NCBI GenBank assembly: GCA_016218905.1
Contig: JACRCS010001021.1
Span: 1 to 5,291 of the forward strand
Direction: 5' to 3'
Source: Deltaproteobacteria bacterium
GTDB lineage: Bacteria > Desulfobacterota_C > Deferrisomatia > Deferrisomatales > JACRMM01
Length of the DNA: 5,291 nt
Position 1 is the stretch's first letter, and every line of letters begins with the position of its first letter. Below the pieces are notes generated by a model. The model saw only the letters and a program-made list of their open reading frames with translations, did not search any database and had not been told where the DNA came from. Positions 1 to 5,291 of this stretch are shown here, in pieces. The position numbers were made by a program, and so were the translations under genes.

Positions 1-1876
1 GGCTGACAGCGCTGGCCGGTCTGAACACCACGAGGGCGTTCCCTCGCGCCCCAGGCGGCTCGGTGATCGGCCAGACCGTCAGATCGACGTACTCGTCTCC
101 GTCGAGCCCACTCACCTTCAGGCCCTTGTAGGTACAGGGTTCCCCCTCCTTGAAAGCCTTGTGGAGCGCCGCGCGAAGGGGCGGCCGGAGCTCCTCGCGG
201 GTCATGCGCAAAAGGTCTGTCGTAGGCTCACCTGGGGGAAGCTCAAGGTACGGGTGAGGTGACTTGGAGAGGTGGACTACCTGCCGCTTTTCGTTCACGA
301 CGAGCGAGGTCGGAGCGAAGTCCGAGAGCAGAAGCTTTTCAGCGGCCGACACGAGGTCTACCGGCTCCGGAGCCGCGCACACCGGTCGCTCCGGGAGGGG
401 GAGGACTCGAGAGGGGACCTGGACGGGGAAGGTCGGGTCAATACGGCTCGGCACCTCGCGTCGGCGGTATAGCCTCCACTTCGCGTCGACCGGTGCGAAG
501 AGATCATCGGAAGTGCCGACCGTCTCGGACGTGCCGAGAAGCAGGTAACCACCCGGGTTGAGGCAGCGATGGAAGAGTGGAAGGATCTTCTTCTGGATCT
601 CCGGATTCAGGTAGATCAACACGTTCCGGCAGAGGATCAGGTCGAGCCGAGAAAAAGGCGGCGACTGGATGAGATTGTGGGTCGCGAAGACGATCATCTC
701 CCGAAGCCCGCCGGAGATCTGGTAAGCCCCGTCCACTTTGTCGAAGTACCGGCAGAGCCGTTCGCGGCTGAGCGTCTCCGCCACCGCCTCCCGATAGCGG
801 CCAACGCGTGCGCACGCGATCGCCCGAGGATCGGCGTCGGTACCGAAGATCTGCAGCTTGCTCCCCGGATGCTCTGTTAGCTGCTCCCGAAAGGCCATGG
901 CAACCGAGTACGCCTCTTCCCCCGTGGCACAGCCGACCACCCAGACGCGGACGGGCTCTTCCTGGTTGCGGGAGAGAAGATCGCGAATCGCGGTGCGCGC
1001 CAGGAGATCGTACGCCTCAGGGTCTCGAAAGAAGCTCGTCACGCTGATCAAAAGATCGTTGAACAGCGCTCTCGCTTCGGCCGGGTCATCGCGCAGCCGG
1101 CGCGCGTACTCGGCGGCGTCCCGAAGCCCGTGTATGGCCATGCGCCGATGGATTCGCCGAATGAGGGTACTCGGCTTGTAGGAGCTGAAATCGTGCGTCG
1201 TCTCCCGGCTCACGGCCGCAAGGATACCGCCGAGCTCTCTCGCGATCCCGTTTCGGACGTCCTCCTCCTCTTTGAGGGACGAATCCGGCCGACAGAAGAC
1301 CTCTACGACACGCCCCGGCAATTCCTCGATCGGCGCCACGATGTCCGCGGCTCCGGTGGCGATCGCCGCCTCGGGCATTCCAGGGTATGCCGCCGATCCG
1401 GGGGATTGTACGGCGACCAGCCCCCCCGCGGCTTCGATCGCTTCGATCCCTCGCGCACCGTCGCTCCCGGTACCCGACAGGATTACTCCTGCGGCTCCGT
1501 CTCCGAATTCCTGAGCGAGAGAGAGGAGAAGGCGGTCTATTGGAGTACGAAGGCACGGAGAATCCGCCACGGGGTGGAGCCAGAGCTTGCCGTCTGCGAC
1601 GGTCATCTCCGCTCCGGCGGGCATGACGTAGACGTGACCGGGGTCCAGCGACGTGTTGTCCGAGGCGCAGAGGACTGGGACCTTGGCGACTCTGCTCAAG
1701 AGCTCCGGGAGAAGGCTTTCGTGCTCGGGTGCGAGATGGGTTGCAACCACGAAGCTCAACCCGGTGTCGCTCGGGATATCGGCGAAGAATCGCTCCAGCG
1801 CTTCGAGGCCGCCTGCGGAAGCGCCGATTCCCACAACGCAGGCGGAAACGGGGGAGCCACGAGCCTCCTCGGACAT
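1..1876 (-). CDS. CheB-CheR fusion: chemotaxis-type protein-glutamate methylesterase/methyltransferase with PAS-like segment (3' end outside window)
   Basis: I translated the minus strand by hand from ATG at 1876; it is open through 625 codons to the left edge, so the C-terminus is missing. Residues about 10-185 are the CheB methylesterase, which hydrolyses receptor glutamyl methyl esters. The expected triad is present: Ser20 in GIGASAGG, His47 in ATHL, Asp139 in SGTGSDG. Residues about 225-470 are the CheR methyltransferase, which methylates receptor glutamates using SAM: helical N-terminal part with YKPSTLIRRIHRRM, then SVTSFFRD, the SAM loop GCATGEEAYS (315-324), TDAD (346-349) and LILCRNVLIYL (413-423). 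Residues about 505-620 match the PAS-like segment that usually follows CheR in these fusions. Family members often continue with coiled coil, PAS and kinase domains; that part is not visible. There is no N-terminal receiver, unlike stand-alone CheB. The start is supported by an AGGAGG seven bases upstream and by the CheB fold beginning at residue 10. It lies downstream of the hybrid kinase on the same strand. The fusion call is secure; the methylated target is unknown. Confidence 0.96.
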   Translation of the reverse strand, partial: MSEEARGSPVSACVVGIGASAGGLEALERFFADIPSDTGLSFVVATHLAPEHESLLPELLSRVAKVPVLCASDNTSLDPGHVYVMPAGAEMTVADGKLWLHPVADSPCLRTPIDRLLLSLAQEFGDGAAGVILSGTGSDGARGIEAIEAAGGLVAVQSPGSAAYPGMPEAAIATGAADIVAPIEELPGRVVEVFCRPDSSLKEEEDVRNGIARELGGILAAVSRETTHDFSSYKPSTLIRRIHRRMAIHGLRDAAEYARRLRDDPAEARALFNDLLISVTSFFRDPEAYDLLARTAIRDLLSRNQEEPVRVWVVGCATGEEAYSVAMAFREQLTEHPGSKLQIFGTDADPRAIACARVGRYREAVAETLSRERLCRYFDKVDGAYQISGGLREMIVFATHNLIQSPPFSRLDLILCRNVLIYLNPEIQKKILPLFHRCLNPGGYLLLGTSETVGTSDDLFAPVDAKWRLYRRREVPSRIDPTFPVQVPSRVLPLPERPVCAAPEPVDLVSAAEKLLLSDFAPTSLVVNEKRQVVHLSKSPHPYLELPPGEPTTDLLRMTREELRPPLRAALHKAFKEGEPCTYKGLKVSGLDGDEYVDLTVWPITEPPGARGNALVVFRPASAVS

Positions 1877-1883
1877 GCCCACT

Positions 1884-1889
1884 CCTCCT
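1884..1889 (-). promoter_or_regulatory. Shine-Dalgarno site of the CheB-CheR gene
   Basis: On the minus strand AGGAGG lies seven bases upstream of ATG 1876, a full match to the anti-Shine-Dalgarno sequence at normal spacing. It fixes the start of the CheB-CheR gene. Its first three bases (AGG) also form the end of a small inverted repeat, CCTGA-N5-TCAGG (1887-1901), that could pair in the mRNA. No convincing -35/-10 or sigma-54 promoter was recognised in the bases just upstream. Confidence 0.85.
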
Positions 1890-2005
1890 GACGACATCAG
1901 GTGCGAGATACGCAAAGCCTACATCGAGTGACGTGCGCTGAGAACAGGAGAGTACTGACCCTCGTCTCTGCTCGGTCGCATGCTGCCGGAACGCGAGATG
2001 GTGCG

Positions 2006-2125
2006 CTAGTGTCCCGTGCGGTTAGTCCGTGCAACGCAACCAGCAGGACGAACGGCGGCGAATCAGCGCCGTTCGGCCAACGCAGGGGCTGAATGGCAGG
2101 AAGGACTTCCCGAACGGGACACCAG
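2006..2125. mobile_element. MITE-like element with 23-bp imperfect terminal inverted repeats
   Basis: The left end (2006-2028) and the reverse complement of the right end (2103-2125) match at 19 of 23 positions by eye. The match includes a perfect 9-bp core, GTGTCCCGT at 2009-2017 and ACGGGACAC at 2114-2122. Further inside, AGTCC (2024-2028) pairs with GGACT (2103-2107). The element is about 120 bp, has no credible coding capacity and sits entirely between two genes, as expected of a miniature inverted-repeat element mobilised in trans. The outermost four bases are CTAG on the left and CCAG on the right; these could be a decayed 4-bp target duplication or simply part of the repeats, and I see no longer clean duplication. 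The alternative is a structured RNA element in the kinase-to-CheB-CheR spacer. No transposase is present and I cannot assign an IS family. Confidence 0.5.
2049..2075. repeat. Inner hairpin, 9-bp perfect stem and 9-base loop
   Basis: CGAACGGCG at 2049-2057 is the exact reverse complement of CGCCGTTCG at 2067-2075, separated by nine bases. It lies near the middle of the inverted-repeat element, so a transcript would fold as nested hairpins. Neither strand has a T-run after the stem, so it is not a standard intrinsic terminator. Confidence 0.7.
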
Positions 2126-2288
2126 TGTAGGTGAGGGTGTGGAAGGCTACTGAGCTCCCCGGTAGCGCACCTCCTTGCCGCACGGGCTGCAGCACGCCGG
2201 CACGCCCACGGGGTGCGCGTCCAAGGCACCCGGAGCGGTCACCGTGTCGCCGGGGCCCTCGCCTGCGGCCGGAGCGGCGGCCGTGGAT
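2126..2288 (-). other. Spacer downstream of the kinase gene; no clear gene or terminator
   Basis: This stretch lies between the kinase stop codon and the inverted-repeat element. A short GC stem (CGGCC 2266-2270 with GGCCG 2279-2283) follows the stop, but no T-run follows it in the direction of transcription, so read-through towards CheB-CheR is possible. One minus-strand frame is open from 2293 to the TAG at 2147-2149, with G/C-rich third positions and an ending that carries CCSPCG. It has no ATG, only GTG at 2240-2242 or a later TTG or GTG, and no good ribosome-binding site, so I do not call it a gene. Confidence 0.4.
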
Positions 2289-5200
2289 TCACGCTACTGG
2301 GGGAAACGGCTGACCATCTCGTCCTCGAAGGGCTCCCCGGAGCGTTTCTTCCAGCTCGATTGCCCTGAACGGCTTTTGCAGAAAGGCTGTCGGGGGGTGC
2401 TCCAGAACGCGCTCGGATGCTTGTTCTTTTGAATACCCGCTGGCGAGAACGACTGGAGTGTCGGAGCGGATCCGCTGGATCTCCCGCAGAACCTCCTTCC
2501 CTCCCATGCGCGGCATCGTCATATCGAGGAGGACGACAGAGACGTCGTCCGCGCGCTGACAGAACAGTTCGAGCCCTTCCTTCCCGTCGGCGGCCGTCAG
2601 GACCTCGAAGCCGAGCTTCTCCAGAATGAGCTGGGTGACCTCCCGCACTTCCTGCTCGTCGTCGACCAGTAGGACCGTTCCGGCCCCACTCCGCCGCGTA
2701 TAGGAGAGCCCGTGCTTTGCTGAATCCGCGTCGAGCCCTCGAGCTTCCGACGCCTCTGCCGGCAGAAGAACCGTGAAGGTGCTTCCTTCGTTCGGTCCAC
2801 TGACGACACGAATGGCTCCGCCGTGGCTGCGTACGATGCCCAGAACGGCCGCGAGTTCCAGGCCTCGTCCCGTAAACTTGGTAGTAAAGAAAGGATCGAA
2901 AATGCGTTCCAGGGTCTGCGGGTCCATTCCGCAGCCGGAATCGGCAATCTCGAGGAACGCGTACCACCCTTGCCCTAGAGCCTCCCCAACATACCCCTCT
3001 CGGAAGAAGTCTCGGCCCACCAGAACCTTGCCCGTCCTGACGGTGACCTCGCCGGGTCGGTCTCCGATCGCTTCCCAGGCGTTGGTGATGAGGCTTATGG
3101 CGACCTCTTGGAGCTGCTTGTCGTCCGCAACGACCGCCGGCGCGGCACTCGCCAGGTCGAGGTGGAGCCGCACGCTTGCGGGCAGGGCGCCGCGCAACAT
3201 CCCGGCCACGGCTGTGGCGACTCGAGAGAGGTCGATCGGCTCGCGGAAAGACGGGCCTTCGCCCGCATAATCGAGCATCTTCGTCGTGAGCTTGGCCGCT
3301 CGCTCGACGGCGACGGCAATGTTGTCCAGGTACTGCTTGACCTGCGGGCGGTCACCGATGGCACCGGCGACGATCTCCGCGCTCGCCGAGATCACCATGA
3401 GCAGATTGTTGAAGTCGTGTGCCAAGCCCGCGGCCAAATGACCGATGCTCTCCATCTTCTGGGCTTGAAAGAGCTGTTCCTGGAGGCTCTTGGTTTCGGT
3501 CATATTCTCGAGCATCTCGATCGCGAAGAGGAACCTCCCCTCGGAGTCCCGCACCGCCGATGCGACTGTTCGCCCCCAGAGCCACTCGCCGCTCTTCCTC
3601 TGGTATCGTCTCTCCCGAGGCTCGGTCCGGCAGATCTCGCCTGAAGCGAGCCGGTGGAGAAGCGCACGGTATCCGGCCAAGTCGTCCTTGTGCAGGAACT
3701 CGGTGACCGACTTACCGCGAAGCTCCTCCTTGTCGTAGCCGAGCACCGCCTCGCCCGCTCGGTTGACTCGCAGGACGGCTCCCTCCGCCCCCAAGATCAT
3801 GATCGGAATCGGGGCTCCTTCGAAGATTGTCCGGAGACGCTCTTCACTCTCGCGCAGGGCGTTTTCGGCGTTCTTGAGCGGAGTGACATCATGGAGAAAC
3901 GCATAGAAGCCCTGGACTTCTCCGTCCACACGATCCGGGATGTACTGGACCAGGCAGTGTAGGAGTGTGGTGCCGTCCGGCGCCAGGAGAGAGCGCTCGA
4001 AGATCTGGGGGTTGCCTCTCAAGACGCCTTCCACGTGCTGCAGGTTGCGCTGGTAGAGCTCTTCCCCGATGATCTCCCAAGCGTACTTGCCGGCCATGCG
4101 CGCGGGCTCCGTCCCGTACCACGCGGCGTAGGCCCGATTGCCGAAGCGGTTCCGTAGCTGGCCGTCCCAATAGCCGACCATCGAGGGCATGTTTTCGAGG
4201 ATCGCGCTGAGGTCTCTCTCCCGGCGCGCGAGCTGCTCCCGGGCTCGAGCTCCCTCCGTTATGTCCTCATTGGTTCCCACTACCCTGACGGCGCGACCGC
4301 TGGCGTCGTGGCGGACCTGAGCCTTGGCACGCATGATCCGGACTTCGCCATCGCTGCGGCGGATCCGAAAGGTCGTCGCGAACGGCCTCTCACCTCGTAT
4401 GGCAGCACCGAGTTCCGCCTCCACGGTCGCCCGCTCGCCGGGCAAGATCTTCTCCCGCCAGGCGTCCGAGACGGAAGCGACCGTTTCCGGCTCGAGCCCG
4501 TATGTGGCGTACATCTTGGCATCCCAGACCGCGCGCTGCGTCCGCAGGTCATATTCCCAGATCCCCATCCCGGCCGCCCCGGTTGCCATGGCCAACCGGT
4601 CTGCGCTCTCTTTCATTTGAGCGTAAGCGGCGTCGACGTCGTTCTCGTAGGACCGCTGTCGCTTGTGGAACGTTGCGAGGGCCACTACCGAGGTGACGAG
4701 CACCAGGCACAGGCTTCCACCCTGGACGAGTGCGTCCTGACGCCATTGCGCAGTGATCGCTGACCGCTCCCGCCCAACTACGACCACCAGGGGCTTATCG
4801 AGGGGCAGTCCCGCAGGCATGATGGTACGCAAGGCCGCCATGCAGTTGTCACCCCTCGAGACCGCGATGCCCGTGAGCACTTCCTCCGTCCTCCCGCTCG
4901 CCCTATGTCGGCTGAACAAGGACCCAGGTCCGGCGAGGTTCTTGCCGGCCTGGCCGGGACGATCGGGCGCCATCAAGAACTGGACTCCGTCGGCGTGAAT
5001 GATCGAAGCCCACATGTCCGGAGCGTAGTTCACGGAAGATATGAGCGTCTTGAAGTAGTCTGCATCCAAGGTCGCCACGATGATGCCCTGGAACGCACCA
5101 TTGTCCCCGGTGATCACTCGGGTCAGCGTCATGGCCCACGCTCCGAGTACCGTCTCGAACGGCTCTGAGAGGTACAGCGCGGACGGATCAGGACGCCGGC

Positions 5201-5291
5201 GCGCGAGCCGGAAATACTCGCGACCGCTGAGGTCCGCTCCCAGCAGCCGGGCACGATTCGAGAGTCGCGCAATCCCCGCCGCGTCGGCCAC
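2289..5291 (-). CDS. Membrane hybrid sensor histidine kinase: PDC/dCache-like sensor, TM, PAS x3, HisKA, HATPase, receiver (5' end outside window)
   Basis: The frame is open for 1000 codons from the right edge to TGA at 2289-2291. The GTG at the edge is probably not the true start, because the first membrane helix and early sensor domain are missing. Residues about 1-185 resemble an extracytoplasmic PDC/dCache sensor (GREYFRLARRRPDPSALYLSEPF). About 188-208 is a membrane helix (4730-4668). PAS domains span about 228-345, 356-474 and 482-602. The HisKA H-box is AGLAHDFNNLL with phospho-acceptor His625. The ATPase has N-box Asn737 (LITNAWEAI), G1 DSGCGM (784-789), F-box FDPFFTTKF (798-806) and G2 GRGLELAAV (808-816), where Glu812 replaces the usual glycine. 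The receiver, about 872-985, has Asp877/Asp878, phospho-acceptor Asp923 (LLDMTMP), Ser951 and Lys973. It senses an unknown ligand, autophosphorylates on His625 and presumably passes phosphate to Asp923 or an external partner. No DNA-binding output or HPt domain is present. The signal is unknown. Confidence 0.95.
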   Translation of the reverse strand: MADAAGIARLSNRARLLGADLSGREYFRLARRRPDPSALYLSEPFETVLGAWAMTLTRVITGDNGAFQGIIVATLDADYFKTLISSVNYAPDMWASIIHADGVQFLMAPDRPGQAGKNLAGPGSLFSRHRASGRTEEVLTGIAVSRGDNCMAALRTIMPAGLPLDKPLVVVVGRERSAITAQWRQDALVQGGSLCLVLVTSVVALATFHKRQRSYENDVDAAYAQMKESADRLAMATGAAGMGIWEYDLRTQRAVWDAKMYATYGLEPETVASVSDAWREKILPGERATVEAELGAAIRGERPFATTFRIRRSDGEVRIMRAKAQVRHDASGRAVRVVGTNEDITEGARAREQLARRERDLSAILENMPSMVGYWDGQLRNRFGNRAYAAWYGTEPARMAGKYAWEIIGEELYQRNLQHVEGVLRGNPQIFERSLLAPDGTTLLHCLVQYIPDRVDGEVQGFYAFLHDVTPLKNAENALRESEERLRTIFEGAPIPIMILGAEGAVLRVNRAGEAVLGYDKEELRGKSVTEFLHKDDLAGYRALLHRLASGEICRTEPRERRYQRKSGEWLWGRTVASAVRDSEGRFLFAIEMLENMTETKSLQEQLFQAQKMESIGHLAAGLAHDFNNLLMVISASAEIVAGAIGDRPQVKQYLDNIAVAVERAAKLTTKMLDYAGEGPSFREPIDLSRVATAVAGMLRGALPASVRLHLDLASAAPAVVADDKQLQEVAISLITNAWEAIGDRPGEVTVRTGKVLVGRDFFREGYVGEALGQGWYAFLEIADSGCGMDPQTLERIFDPFFTTKFTGRGLELAAVLGIVRSHGGAIRVVSGPNEGSTFTVLLPAEASEARGLDADSAKHGLSYTRRSGAGTVLLVDDEQEVREVTQLILEKLGFEVLTAADGKEGLELFCQRADDVSVVLLDMTMPRMGGKEVLREIQRIRSDTPVVLASGYSKEQASERVLEHPPTAFLQKPFRAIELEETLRGALRGRDGQPFPPVA

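Noticed and set aside
1086..1556. Minus-strand 156-codon frame, and similarly 504-815
   Set aside because: Both lie in a different frame from the continuous CheB-CheR reading frame, are arginine-rich and have no family features. They are not pieces of a frameshifted gene; I followed the true frame without a break from 1876 to the left edge.
1130..1891. Plus-strand open frame of 253 codons
   Set aside because: It is antisense to the CheB-CheR gene over its catalytic motifs, shows no recognisable domain, and arises from GC-rich codon bias on the other strand.
2049..2075. Intrinsic terminator for the kinase gene
   Set aside because: The stem is good, but no T-run follows on either strand.
2006..2125. 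Integron attC site
   Set aside because: The AACGC and GTTAG fragments look suggestive, but I could not place paired R'/R'' core sites (RYYYAAC with GTTRRRY). The terminal inverted repeats explain the structure better.
1897..2229. Minus-strand 110-codon frame in the intergenic region
   Set aside because: It has a TTG start, runs through the inverted-repeat element and is arginine- and cysteine-rich with no recognisable domain. It is most likely chance.
2239..2967. Minus-strand 242-codon frame overlapping the kinase C-terminus
   Set aside because: It is in a different frame from the kinase, which carries the full ATPase and receiver motifs over the same bases.
3108..3644. Plus-strand 178-codon frame, and the long plus-strand frames 2773-3270 and 4308-4763
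   Set aside because: They are antisense shadows of the kinase HisKA, ATPase and PAS regions and show no protein family features.
5289..5291. GTG at the right edge as the true kinase start
   Set aside because: It coincides with the window end, and the sensor domain lacks its N-terminal membrane helix and early part. The gene almost certainly begins further upstream.

Overview
The window is GC-rich bacterial DNA with codon third positions strongly biased to G or C. The protein families fit a free-living, signalling-rich soil or aquatic proteobacterium or similar lineage; I cannot name a genus. Both real genes lie on the minus strand, so transcription runs from high to low coordinates.

Layout: (1) 5291-2289 is a membrane hybrid sensor histidine kinase. 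Its order is extracytoplasmic PDC/dCache-like sensor, one membrane helix, three PAS domains, HisKA, HATPase and a C-terminal receiver. Its N-terminus lies beyond the right edge. (2) 2288-1877 is a 412-bp gap. It has no convincing intrinsic terminator but holds a roughly 120-bp element with 23-bp imperfect terminal inverted repeats and an inner hairpin, resembling a MITE or other small non-autonomous element. (3) 1876-1 is a CheB-CheR fusion (protein-glutamate methylesterase plus SAM-dependent protein-glutamate methyltransferase) followed by a PAS-like segment. It is open to the left edge with no stop over 625 codons, so its C-terminus is outside the window.

The two genes could form one signalling unit: the kinase senses an extracytoplasmic cue and passes phosphate to its own receiver or a downstream one, and the CheB-CheR fusion adds and removes methyl groups on a target receptor. 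No receptor (MCP), CheA or CheW is visible, so the link is inferred from adjacency and shared strand only. The most notable details are a Gly-to-Glu change in the ATP-lid G2 motif of an otherwise canonical kinase, a CheB unit with no receiver domain, and the inverted-repeat element between the genes.
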